From CAUTVF01 sp963541805 (GTDB lineage Bacteria; Pseudomonadota; Alphaproteobacteria; Rs-D84; CASDRH01), in NCBI GenBank assembly GCA_963541805.1, contig CAUTVF010000014.1, positions 1 through 18,373 on the forward strand: a stretch of 18,373 nucleotides of DNA. Direction: 5' to 3'. The notes under the pieces were generated by a model. The model was not told where the DNA came from and did not search any database. It was given only the letters and a program-made list of their open reading frames with translations. Below, one piece after another: positions 1-7,663 of the stretch (position 1 is its first letter; every line of letters begins with the position of its first letter). Position numbers and translations under genes: made by a program.

Positions 1-1086
1 TTGCATACTTTTTGTATGCGCTGTACGCCGCAAAACTTCACATATCCAACAATGAAAGAAATAAGGGAAAAAGATTTTACAAAGAAACCTAATTTCTTTA
101 ATGTGGATTTTCATATGTTTCCAAAAGATGGAAGTTATCATATACTCTCTGATGACATAGTGAAGTCTTTAAAACAACACATATCATGTAAAGATGATAC
201 ATCTAGATTCATCGTGAAAGCGGCATATAGCGAAAAGAAAAATATAGAAAATTTTGTTGTTCCTTATTGTAAGAAGTGGGTTGTTGGTATCAGTGATAAT
301 TATGTTCAATCTATATTAAATAATGGATCGGTTAATAAATTAAATCCTAATACCGATATTAAGATATTTTGTAAAGATATCGTTTCATTTAAATATACTA
401 ATATTCTTAATTCTGATACTACAGATAACTTTAATCTTAATTCTTTTATTAAAATTATTAATGGTTTTGTTTGTAGAGATGGTTTTCATAGATACAGATA
501 TAATCATTTAACCAATAGGGTCTTTAAGAGTGGGGAAATTCGTAAAGTCCCTTTGAGACTTAAGGTTGAACTTAATAGATCGTGTGGGATCCTTATTAAG
601 AAAGTATATCAGCAATCATGTAGTAGTGGATATCGCAATTATAAATGCCACTATCCTAATCTTGGCAGATTTGGAGAAGTCATGTGTGGTAATTATTACA
701 ATGATAGCTTATGCTCAAGAATTTTAATACCAAAAGAAGGAGATAAGTATGAATGTTATGAAAAAGGAACCCAAGAATATAATGAATTATGTGCAAAACC
801 CTTTATTACATGTGAAAATTCCAGTAAAGCATGTATATATGTATATGGTGAAGTAGAAAAATGTAAAGTAGAAGAAAAGCAGAAATGTGAAAGTGAGAAA
901 GAAGCAAGAATAAATCGTGAATATAAGTTGTGTGAGACTGTTTACAACAATATGGATGTATGTAATCGAAGTAAACAAAATTTAGAGAATTGCAAAGAAA
1001 ACACGAAAAGATGCAAAAGTATAGAATTAACAACCGCCAACCAAATATATAATGAATGTATATCTTCAATAGTAAACAATGGATAG
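1..1086 (+). CDS. Cysteine-rich protein of unknown function, 5' end outside window
   Basis: I do not recognise this protein. The frame is open from base 1 and has no ribosome binding site, so the gene probably begins before the window; the first codon here is TTG. The visible 361 residues carry many cysteines, dense from about residue 193 onward and often spaced 7-12 apart in the last 100 residues. That C-terminal part is charged and could be helical, like disulfide-bonded secreted or surface proteins. No transmembrane segment is visible in this part; a signal peptide could lie upstream of the window. The frame stops at TAG 1084-1086 but stays open for another 73 codons, so the gene may be a decayed longer gene. 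The opposite strand is also open at 806-1237, but its translation looks like low-complexity shadow. Confidence 0.6.
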   Translation: MHTFCMRCTPQNFTYPTMKEIREKDFTKKPNFFNVDFHMFPKDGSYHILSDDIVKSLKQHISCKDDTSRFIVKAAYSEKKNIENFVVPYCKKWVVGISDNYVQSILNNGSVNKLNPNTDIKIFCKDIVSFKYTNILNSDTTDNFNLNSFIKIINGFVCRDGFHRYRYNHLTNRVFKSGEIRKVPLRLKVELNRSCGILIKKVYQQSCSSGYRNYKCHYPNLGRFGEVMCGNYYNDSLCSRILIPKEGDKYECYEKGTQEYNELCAKPFITCENSSKACIYVYGEVEKCKVEEKQKCESEKEARINREYKLCETVYNNMDVCNRSKQNLENCKENTKRCKSIELTTANQIYNECISSIVNNG

Positions 1087-1308
1087 CCTTATAATAATAC
1101 AATTTGTGAATACAGCGGCGACAGAAAATCAAGATATGTAATGATGTCAAAAGGATGTTATGTTGATGCTTCAGAATATAGCTATGAAAAAATAGATGAT
1201 GTAGTAAAATATGAAGTAAATATCTGCCAAAATCCAATATTTTTAGATAGTGTTAGAGATGTGAAAATTGAAAAGATATATGATCCCAATTTGGTTAATC
1301 AGAATTAA
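1087..1308 (+). pseudogene. In-frame continuation of the Cys-rich gene past an amber codon
   Basis: Reading on in the same frame after TAG 1084-1086 gives 73 sense codons (starting PYNNTICEYSG) and then TAA at 1306-1308. The added peptide has three cysteines and the same Tyr/Asp/Lys-rich composition as the protein upstream. A strong hairpin follows only after the TAA, about 10 bases on. The simplest reading is a longer gene broken by one nonsense mutation. Alternatives are natural termination at the amber codon or partial readthrough. TAG ends other genes in this window (5900-5902, 11479-11481), so general recoding of TAG is unlikely. Confidence 0.5.
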
Positions 1309-1318
1309 TAGCATTATA

Positions 1319-1353
1319 AAATAAGTTAATCTCTTTACAAGATTAACTTATTT
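1319..1353 (+). terminator. Perfect 14-bp hairpin terminator
   Basis: Arms AAATAAGTTAATCT (1319-1332) and its exact reverse complement (1340-1353) enclose a 7-base loop. It sits about 10 bases after the TAA at 1306-1308, fitting the 3' end of the Cys-rich gene transcript. The downstream tract is only moderately T-rich, so its efficiency is uncertain. Confidence 0.6.
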
Positions 1354-1390
1354 ATTATTAGTATTCTTTAACTTCTACTATCTCACATAT

Positions 1391-1448
1391 CAGTACAATT
1401 TTCTTTTCCTCCAAGTTTGAAAATTGTACTGTTCTTCTTTCTTTTTAT
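1391..1448 (+). terminator. Second perfect hairpin (13 bp) followed by T-rich tract
   Basis: Arms CAGTACAATTTTC (1391-1403) and its exact reverse complement (1419-1431) enclose a 15-base loop, followed by a pyrimidine/T-rich run to about 1448. This reads as a second intrinsic terminator in tandem with the hairpin at 1319-1353. The loop contains CCTCC, which could pair with the GGAGG ribosome binding site of the next gene if the transcript reads through; that is speculation. Confidence 0.55.
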
Positions 1449-1451
1449 AAT

Positions 1452-1485
1452 TTGACAAATTAAATATTTTGTTTGAGACTATAGC
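1452..1485 (+). promoter_or_regulatory. Possible sigma70-type promoter for the ankyrin gene
   Basis: A perfect TTGACA lies at 1452-1457. The best -10 candidates are GACTAT (1477-1482, spacer 19) or TATAGC (1480-1485, spacer 22), both weak. The position after the second hairpin and before the RBS at 1502-1507 fits a promoter for the gene at 1513. Confidence 0.35.
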
Positions 1486-1512
1486 AACCAAAACTATTTT
1501 TAGGAGGTTCTT

Positions 1513-2046
1513 GTGAAACAAGAAAAGTTTATAAGTGGATTGGATATTATGGAAGTGAATCTTTGTAACGCTGTATTTTGCAGTAACTACAAAAAGGTTG
1601 AAGTTTTACTTGCCAATGGGGCAGATCCAAATATGTTTGTTGATGGTGTTAGCTTACTTTACATTGCACTTAATAAAAGTTTTGTAAAAAATAAGTTTAA
1701 TATTATAAGAAAATTATTAGATAATGGAGCAAATCCAAAACAATTATTCTTGTGTAATACATCTAGATTTGACACTGGGGAACCATTTGCTCTGCCGTCC
1801 ATTATCGAATTAATTTGTACTTTACCCGATGTAACAGAATATGAAGCTGAATATTCAGAGTTGGTACAATTGCTATTAACTAAATTTCAGTGCAAGATTG
1901 GATGGGCGTATGATTACGCTTTGAATAAAAAACTCATGACTATTGCAAAAATAATATTATTATATAGTGATGAGATAAAAATTTTCTCCCCAAAAGGTCT
2001 AACAAAAGATGAAGTAATAGAAGCAATAATTGCAGCACATCAATGA
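1513..2046 (+). CDS. Small ankyrin-repeat protein
   Basis: The 177-residue product begins at GTG with a strong AGGAGG box at 1502-1507, five bases upstream, which decides this start over the internal ATG (Met13). Two ankyrin-like repeats are visible at about residues 15-41 (LLANGADPN) and 46-76 (LLDNGANPK), each with the usual helix-turn-helix and an Asn-Gly-Ala turn. The C-terminal half is helical and less typical, perhaps degenerate repeats. No signal peptide or membrane segment is seen, so it is probably cytosolic or delivered by a secretion system without an N-terminal signal. Ankyrin proteins mediate protein-protein contacts and are common in host-associated bacteria, but no partner can be named. 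It is a single-gene unit: hairpins lie upstream and a terminator downstream. Confidence 0.75.
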   Translation: MKQEKFISGLDIMEVNLCNAVFCSNYKKVEVLLANGADPNMFVDGVSLLYIALNKSFVKNKFNIIRKLLDNGANPKQLFLCNTSRFDTGEPFALPSIIELICTLPDVTEYEAEYSELVQLLLTKFQCKIGWAYDYALNKKLMTIAKIILLYSDEIKIFSPKGLTKDEVIEAIIAAHQ

Positions 2047-2065
2047 AAAAACAATCCACAACCAC

Positions 2066-2097
2066 AAAAACTCATCATTTAATTATGATGGGTTTTT
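2066..2097. terminator. Bidirectional terminator between convergent genes
   Basis: Arms AAAAACTCATCAT (2066-2078) and ATGATGGGTTTTT (2085-2097) pair with one G-T wobble around a 6-base loop. There are T runs on the 3' side in both directions. It starts about 20 bases after the ankyrin stop and overlaps the last codons of the minus-strand hydrolase gene, whose stop is at 2083-2085. Confidence 0.75.
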
Positions 2098-2730
2098 ATT
2101 TAAAAACGGATTAAATTCTTTTTCGTGCTTAATTGTTGTAAAATATCCATGACCAGGAATTACGGTAGTGTCATCTGGTAAAGCAAGTAATTTATTTTCG
2201 ATTTCAGATACCAATAAATCATAATCCCCGTAAATTAAATCTGTTCTTCCAATTGTTTCATAAAATAATGTATCTCCTGAAATTAATGTTTTTAATTCTT
2301 TAATATAAAAACATAAACCACCAGGTGAATGTCCAGGTACCCAAAAAAGATCCATACTGTTAAATTTTGATTTACCTTTTAGATCTATATCAATTTTGGT
2401 TGGAGGAATATAATTAAAATACCCTAAATCCTCTGCTCTACTTTTTATTACATCAAAATCAGGAGAGTTTATAAAATAATTATCATCTGATGACATAGCA
2501 AAAGGACAACTATATTTTTTACAAAACTCAGAAACACCGAACAAATGATCAAAATGTCCATGTGTTGCAATAACAACATCAGGGATTAATTTATTGTCTG
2601 TTATAAAATTATCAATTGGATCAAAATCCCCAACATCAAACACACTACATTTTAATGTATCAGTGTTATAAATAATAACCGAATTAACTGATAAAGCACC
2701 AGTTTTAATTATTTCAATTTTTAACGACAT
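2083..2730 (-). CDS. Metallo-beta-lactamase-fold hydrolase (glyoxalase II-like)
   Basis: The 215-residue product has the full metal-binding set of the superfamily. THGHFDH gives His57, His59, Asp61 and His62; PGH gives His134; SGDTLF gives Asp153; IPGHG gives His194. Spacing and length match the short GloB-like hydrolases (about 210 residues) that usually act on thioesters such as S-lactoylglutathione. It lacks the longer C-terminal domain of classical glyoxalase II, so the true substrate is open. It is cytosolic, with no signal peptide. It is the last gene of the kdsA-lysS operon, 17 bases after lysS, and its own ribosome binding site is weak, which suggests translation linked to the upstream genes. 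Family assignment is secure; the substrate is inference. Confidence 0.88.
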   Translation of the reverse strand: MSLKIEIIKTGALSVNSVIIYNTDTLKCSVFDVGDFDPIDNFITDNKLIPDVVIATHGHFDHLFGVSEFCKKYSCPFAMSSDDNYFINSPDFDVIKSRAEDLGYFNYIPPTKIDIDLKGKSKFNSMDLFWVPGHSPGGLCFYIKELKTLISGDTLFYETIGRTDLIYGDYDLLVSEIENKLLALPDDTTVIPGHGYFTTIKHEKEFNPFLNKNPS

Positions 2731-2747
2731 TACAAAGAAGCCTTATT

Positions 2748-4256
2748 TTATTTAATATCTCTAAGTGTTGGAAAAGCTACAACATCACGAATAGAAGTAG
2801 AACCTGTCATTAACATAACCAATCTATCAATACCGATTCCAAGCCCCCCAGTTGGAGGCATACCGTATTCCAAAGCATTTAAAAAGTCATCATCCATCTG
2901 CTGAGATGCTTCAGCATCTCCAAGCTCTTTTTTCTTCATTTGATCTTCAAACATTTGCCTTTGATAAACAGGATCGGTTAACTCACTGTATGCATTACCA
3001 AACTCACGCCCGCCAATAAATAATTCAAAACGCTCTGCCAATTTCGGATTGTCACGATGCTTCTTGGTAAGCGGACAAATGTCTGCAGGATAATCAATTA
3101 AAAAAGTTGGTTGTATTAATGTTTCTTCAATTCTTTGATCAAAGACTTCTTCAATTACCTGCCCCCAAGTTTCATTTCCTTTTAATTTAATACCATTAGA
3201 CTTTGCAATATTCCACATTTCTTCCGCATTATCTGACAAATCCATAATATTTGGACAATTTAAAATTTTACCGACCTCTTCAACAAGTTTGACACGTTTA
3301 AATGGAGCAGATAAATTAATTTTATTACCGTTCCATTCAATCACATTTTCACCATATAATTTTTGTGCCAAATGATTAAACAAAGTCTCACAAATTTCCA
3401 TCATATCATTGTAATCAGCATAACTCTGATACAACTCGATCATTGTAAACTCTGGAAGATGACGCGTATCTATTCCCTCATTTCTAAAATCCTTACCAAT
3501 TTCAAAAACTCTGTCGAATCCGGCAATAATTAAACGTTTCAAATATAGCTCTGTTGCAATACGTAAATAAAAATTACGATTTAATGCATTATAATAAGTA
3601 GTAAAAGGAAGTGCACTAGCACCACCTAAAACAGGGTGGAAAATAGGAGTTTCAAATTCTATAAATCCACGCTCACTTAAAAATTTACGGATTTCCGATA
3701 TAACAACCGAACGTTTTAAAATAATATCCTTTGCATCCTTATTAACCATAAAATCAACATATCTTTGACGATAACGCAATTCTACATCTGTAACGCCATG
3801 GTATTTTTCCGGCATAGGTTGCAGGGACTTAGAAAGTATTGTAATATTTTTAGCTACAACACTTAATTCTCCTCGCTTTGTTCTTTTAATTTTTCCAGAC
3901 ACTCCAATTATATCGCCTGTATCTAATAAACTTAATTTATCCAATTCAGATTTTGGAGTGGAAATTTCATACGAATAAATCTGAATCTTCCCATCGCGAT
4001 CAACTATATCAATAAACATTCCATTATTACGAATACTAATAACTCTACCTGCAACAACAACATCATCAGGACATTCAGAATCATCAGCCGGCAAATCAGC
4101 ATACTTACTTTGCAACTCAACAGAAAAATGAGTAGGTTTAAAAATATTCGGATATGGATTTATTCCAGCTTCGTAAATTTTACCCAACTTAACAGACTTT
4201 GATTTGTATTGAACATTACTTTTATCAAAAACTTCAGATTTATTAACAGTACTCAT
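2748..4256 (-). CDS. lysS: Lysyl-tRNA synthetase, class II
   Basis: This enzyme charges tRNA-Lys with lysine in the cytosol. The 502 residues match the usual length of about 500. An OB-fold anticodon-binding domain (about residues 66-142) precedes the class II catalytic core. Motif 1 lies near 196-207 (RGFIEFETPIFHP), motif 2 near 254-270 (GKDFRNEGIDTRHLPEF) and motif 3 near 469-483 (GGLGIGIDRLVML). The peptides IATELYLKRL and ELYQSYADYNDMM recall Firmicutes and Bacteroidota enzymes. Many alphaproteobacteria use the unrelated class I LysRS, so this may be a transferred gene if the host is one. It lies 13 bases after kdsA and 17 before the hydrolase gene, as the middle gene of an operon. Confidence 0.97.
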   Translation of the reverse strand: MSTVNKSEVFDKSNVQYKSKSVKLGKIYEAGINPYPNIFKPTHFSVELQSKYADLPADDSECPDDVVVAGRVISIRNNGMFIDIVDRDGKIQIYSYEISTPKSELDKLSLLDTGDIIGVSGKIKRTKRGELSVVAKNITILSKSLQPMPEKYHGVTDVELRYRQRYVDFMVNKDAKDIILKRSVVISEIRKFLSERGFIEFETPIFHPVLGGASALPFTTYYNALNRNFYLRIATELYLKRLIIAGFDRVFEIGKDFRNEGIDTRHLPEFTMIELYQSYADYNDMMEICETLFNHLAQKLYGENVIEWNGNKINLSAPFKRVKLVEEVGKILNCPNIMDLSDNAEEMWNIAKSNGIKLKGNETWGQVIEEVFDQRIEETLIQPTFLIDYPADICPLTKKHRDNPKLAERFELFIGGREFGNAYSELTDPVYQRQMFEDQMKKKELGDAEASQQMDDDFLNALEYGMPPTGGLGIGIDRLVMLMTGSTSIRDVVAFPTLRDIK

Positions 4257-4269
4257 TTTTCTCTTTCAA

Positions 4270-5157
4270 TTATAAAGCTTTTCCTTCTTGGACCCAATTT
4301 TCTAAACGTAATTTATTCGCTTTAGAGACTTCATCAATCATTTTAAATGTTGGTAACAGCTCTTCCATGTACATAAGAGGGATTACATTATGAATATCAG
4401 AACCTCCTGTTAATGGCTCTGGATGAGTTTCAACATAAATCGCACCAATTAATCCAGTCGATAATGCAGAACGAATAATTACAGGGGCGAGTCTTGCTTC
4501 TCCACCTGAACTATCCCCCATAGCAGCAGGCTTTTGAACAGAATGGGTTCCATCAACAACAACAGGATAACCAGTTTCAGCCATTGAAATATATGATCTG
4601 ACATCAACAATTAAATCACCATAACCAAATGATGTACCTCTTTCAGTTAAACATAAATTTTTATTGTCATAAGCCTCATATTTACCAATTATATTTTTCA
4701 TATTCCAAGGAGATTGAAACTGTCCTTTTTTCAAATTTGCGGCTTTCCCTGTTTTCGCAATTGCGACAGATAAATCAGTTTGACGAATTAAAAAAGCAGG
4801 TTGCTGAAACATATCAACATGATCAGCCAATATTTCCGGTTGTTCTTCTGTATGAACATCAGTCATAACAGGACATCCAAAAGTTTTACGTATTTCATCA
4901 AAAACTGGAATTGCATAATCCAAGCCAACCCCACGAGCACCATTAATCGAATTTCTGTTTGCTTTATCGAAAGATGCCTTAAATATATATTGGATTCCTA
5001 ATCTGTCAGTCAACTTAACCATATATTCTGCGATTTTCATTGCCAAATCCCTATCTTGCATTTGACAAGGTCCAGCAATTAATGCAAAAGGTAAATCATT
5101 ACCAATTGTAATTTCTTTAGTAATTCCACCCCCGACTTTAATATGTTTATATTCCAT
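4270..5157 (-). CDS. kdsA: 3-deoxy-8-phosphooctulonate synthase (Kdo-8-P synthase)
   Basis: KdsA condenses phosphoenolpyruvate with arabinose 5-phosphate to make Kdo 8-phosphate, the precursor of the inner-core sugar of lipopolysaccharide. The 295 residues include FKASFDKANR (about 59-68), TDVH (about 99-102), QPAFLIRQTDL (about 119-129) and the C-terminal ETHPEP (about 243-248). Cys31 in AGPC, with His205, Glu243 and Asp254, matches the four metal ligands of the metal-dependent class; the E. coli metal-independent enzyme has Asn in place of the Cys. The ATG at 5157 has a good ribosome binding site (AGGTGAT, plus-strand 5161-5167). It leads the kdsA-lysS-hydrolase operon. The product shows that the organism makes Kdo, hence a Gram-negative envelope. 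Confidence 0.97.
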   Translation of the reverse strand: MEYKHIKVGGGITKEITIGNDLPFALIAGPCQMQDRDLAMKIAEYMVKLTDRLGIQYIFKASFDKANRNSINGARGVGLDYAIPVFDEIRKTFGCPVMTDVHTEEQPEILADHVDMFQQPAFLIRQTDLSVAIAKTGKAANLKKGQFQSPWNMKNIIGKYEAYDNKNLCLTERGTSFGYGDLIVDVRSYISMAETGYPVVVDGTHSVQKPAAMGDSSGGEARLAPVIIRSALSTGLIGAIYVETHPEPLTGGSDIHNVIPLMYMEELLPTFKMIDEVSKANKLRLENWVQEGKAL

Positions 5158-5413
5158 TTCATCACCTCTTTATTAATCAAATAATACAGGAAAGAGCAAC
5201 ACTATAATTTACAACTCTACCCAAGGATAAAGATCTTAAAATTGAAAGTAAACAAAAAATACTATTAACCGTTAATTGAAACCTTCAGAAAAATTAATAT
5301 ACTTTAAGTAAAAGTTGTATTTCACTTAATATATTTTATACTTGTTTACATTGAAAACTGTATTTAATAATTAGAAATTCGTTTAGAAAATATCAATTGT
5401 TAGGGAGTATTAA
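5158..5413. other. Divergent intergenic region, kdsA / ProX-like gene
   Basis: This 256-base A+T-rich gap separates the divergent genes. I see the kdsA ribosome binding site at 5161-5167, an imperfect inverted A+T-rich region around 5295-5336 and a candidate rightward promoter near 5345-5373. I find no tRNA, clear small ORF or convincing riboswitch fold. No convincing kdsA promoter stands out. Confidence 0.4.
5345..5373 (+). promoter_or_regulatory. Candidate promoter for the ProX-like deacylase gene
   Basis: TTTACA (5345-5350) and TAATTA (5368-5373) are 17 bases apart, with an expected start near 5380 and the ribosome binding site (AGGGAGT, about 5402-5408) at a sensible distance. The -10 box is only a partial match, and A+T-rich DNA gives many such matches. 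Confidence 0.33.
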
Positions 5414-5902
5414 ATGAATTCGTATGAAATTGTAGTAAAGACATTAAAACATTTAAATATTTCTGTTGAAACGGTTGATCATGATCCAGCATTAACGACA
5501 GAACAAGCAGATATCTTTATTGAAGGCATACCTGGGGTTAGAACAAAAACAATGTTTCTTACAAATAAAAAGAAAACAAACTTTTATTTAATAATAATGG
5601 ATGAGAGCAAAAAAATAGATTTAAATAAATTTAAAGAAACTGTAGATGATAAACAAATAAAAATAGCTTCTGAAAACACTTTATTTGAAAAAATGATGTT
5701 ATTGCCAGGGGTAGTTTCTCCATTTGGATTATTAAATGATAAGAACCATGATATCAAAGTATACATCGATAAAAAAATAATGAATGAAAAACGTATGAGT
5801 TTTCACCCAAATACTAATACAAAAACTATTTTTATCAATACAACAGACCTTATAAGATTTCTTAAAAGCATTGGTTATAATGTAAATTTCGTTGATATTT
5901 AG
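5414..5902 (+). CDS. YbaK/ProX-family aminoacyl-tRNA deacylase (PrdX-like)
   Basis: The 162-residue protein is a free-standing editing domain that hydrolyses mischarged aminoacyl-tRNA, typically Ala-tRNA(Pro) or a close relative. Diagnostic stretches are VDHDPALTTEQAD (about 21-33), IPGVRTKTMFL with the conserved lysine (about 39-49), LPGVVSPFGLLND (about 97-109) and FHPNTNTKTIFI (about 130-141). The pattern matches the PrdX/ProXp-ala branch more than the Cys-tRNA(Pro) deacylase YbaK. ATG at 5414 is preceded by AGGGAGT. It stands alone, with kdsA divergent upstream and pgm 119 bases downstream. It is likely cytosolic. The precise amino-acid specificity cannot be read from sequence alone. Its stop is TAG, which is relevant to the amber codon at 1084. 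Confidence 0.88.
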   Translation: MNSYEIVVKTLKHLNISVETVDHDPALTTEQADIFIEGIPGVRTKTMFLTNKKKTNFYLIIMDESKKIDLNKFKETVDDKQIKIASENTLFEKMMLLPGVVSPFGLLNDKNHDIKVYIDKKIMNEKRMSFHPNTNTKTIFINTTDLIRFLKSIGYNVNFVDI

Positions 5903-6021
5903 TGACAATTATTGTTCGTACTAAGTACTAGTTGATAACCATTCAATTTAAATTTTTCTTTTAAATGATTACATTAACTGATAACCTAACCCAAATTACA
6001 CAGATATAAAAGGATTACAAA

Positions 6022-7662
6022 ATGCAAAATTTTGATATAAAAACAGTTAGAACCAGTCCATATAATCAAAAAATGGGGACATCAGGATTACGAGCAAAAA
6101 CAAAAACATACATGCAAGAAAACTATTTAGAGAATTTTTTACAATCTGCAATTGACGTTGTAAAAAAACATTTAAATAAAAAAGGTAAATCAATTGATAC
6201 AGTTGTACTTGGTGGTGATGGGCGCTTCATGTGTAAAGATGCAACTTATAAAGCTGCAAAAATGTTGTTGGCGGCAGGAGCAAAAACAATAATTATGGAA
6301 GAAAATGGACTGATTGCAACACCAGCACATTCTTATATATCAAGAAAATACAATGCAGATATGGGGTTTGTTTTTACTGCTTCTCATAATCCAGGCGGGA
6401 TTGATGGAGATTTCGGAGTAAAGGTCCAATTTGATAACGGGGGATCAGTATTAAAAAATATATCAGATGAAATTGATGAAAAAACAAAAATGATATCAGA
6501 ATATTATTTTACAAATATATCAGATGAAGAATTAATAAATCTACCAGAAATAAAATTAATAGATGCTGTAAAAGAATATTCGGATTATATGGAGTCGATA
6601 TTTGATTTTGAAGAAATAAGAAAATTATTCAAAGACGGATTTACAATACGAATTGACAGTATGAATGCAATATCTGGACCATATGCAAAAGAAATTTTTA
6701 TTAATAGGCTTGGGGCAAATGACAAATCTTTAATAAATGGAATTCCTCTGCCAGATTTTGGCGGACTTCATCCAGAGCCAAATTTACTGTATGCAAAACA
6801 ACTTGTAGATTATCAAATGTCTGCAGATGCCGCAGATTTTGCGTTTGCATTTGATGGAGATATGGATCGTAATTTAATTTTAGGCAAGCAATTTTTTGTA
6901 TCTCCATCTGATTCACTTGCTGCAATTGCATTAAATATGGATAAAATTAAAAGCTATAAAAATGGTTGTGTTGGTATTGCCCGAACAATGCCAACAAGTT
7001 CTGCCGCAGATTTAGTCGGAGAAAAATTAGGTATTCCAGTATATAAAACTCCAACAGGATGGAGATTCTTTTCCAATCTACTAGATGCAAATAAAATTAC
7101 AATTTGCGGAGAGGAATCATTTGGAACCGGGTCAGGACATATTAGGGAAAAAGATGGAATTTGGGCAGTACTATGTTGGTTAAACATATTAGCGATAACA
7201 CGAAAACCAATATCGCACATAGTAACTGAAATGTGGAATGAATTGGGCCGTGTTTATTACAGCCAATACAGTTATGAAAATATTGAAAAACAACAAGGAG
7301 ATGATTTTTACAAGTATGTGAGTACAACAAAACTATTAAATCATGAAGAAAATGGATTTAAAATAGTTAAACAAGAAATATTTAACTATACTGATCCTAT
7401 TGATGGAAATATAGCGACAAATCAAGGGGTACAATTTTGGTTAAAAAACGTGGATGGGAAAAATGCTAGGGTGTTTACGCGTCTATCCGGAACTGGATCG
7501 GTTGGTGCAACAATTCGTATCTATGCAGAAATGATTGAAAAAGATAGAAAACAAACCAGTACACCGCATCTGGAATACTTAAATACTTTGATCAAAGCAA
7601 CTGATAAATTATTGAGGTTAACTGAATTCACGGGGAAAGAAAAAGCAGATGTTTATAATTAA
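6022..7662 (+). CDS. pgm: Phosphoglucomutase (alpha-D-glucose type)
   Basis: This enzyme interconverts glucose 1-phosphate and glucose 6-phosphate, feeding nucleotide-sugar and envelope polysaccharide synthesis. The 546 residues fit the long alpha-PGM family. Landmarks in order are TSGLR (20-24), the phosphoserine loop TASHNPGG with Ser121, the metal loop DGDMDR (278-283), the sugar-binding GEESFG (363-368) and the C-terminal phosphate-binding RLSGTGSVGATIRIY near 490. All four catalytic regions are intact. ATG at 6022 has AAGGA at 6010-6014. The family has homologues in alphaproteobacteria such as Agrobacterium (established knowledge). The stop codon is one base from the end of the convergent rbfA, with no room for a separate terminator. 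Confidence 0.95.
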   Translation: MQNFDIKTVRTSPYNQKMGTSGLRAKTKTYMQENYLENFLQSAIDVVKKHLNKKGKSIDTVVLGGDGRFMCKDATYKAAKMLLAAGAKTIIMEENGLIATPAHSYISRKYNADMGFVFTASHNPGGIDGDFGVKVQFDNGGSVLKNISDEIDEKTKMISEYYFTNISDEELINLPEIKLIDAVKEYSDYMESIFDFEEIRKLFKDGFTIRIDSMNAISGPYAKEIFINRLGANDKSLINGIPLPDFGGLHPEPNLLYAKQLVDYQMSADAADFAFAFDGDMDRNLILGKQFFVSPSDSLAAIALNMDKIKSYKNGCVGIARTMPTSSAADLVGEKLGIPVYKTPTGWRFFSNLLDANKITICGEESFGTGSGHIREKDGIWAVLCWLNILAITRKPISHIVTEMWNELGRVYYSQYSYENIEKQQGDDFYKYVSTTKLLNHEENGFKIVKQEIFNYTDPIDGNIATNQGVQFWLKNVDGKNARVFTRLSGTGSVGATIRIYAEMIEKDRKQTSTPHLEYLNTLIKATDKLLRLTEFTGKEKADVYN

Positions 7663-7663
7663 C

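Noticed and set aside
1084..1086. General TAG recoding as an explanation for the amber codon
   Set aside because: TAG ends the ProX-like gene (5900-5902), def (11479-11481) and the last gene (18081-18083) in expected places, so the code appears standard.
806..1237. A 143-residue minus-strand open frame antisense to the Cys-rich gene
   Set aside because: It is His/Leu/Tyr-rich low-complexity translation of the complementary strand, has no RBS, and the plus-strand frame is better supported.
4629..5001. Plus-strand frames inside kdsA
   Set aside because: Shadows of a strongly supported kdsA on the other strand; they have no start signals.
6701..7330. Minus-strand frames inside pgm
   Set aside because: Overlap conserved catalytic regions of pgm and translate to low-complexity peptides without start signals.
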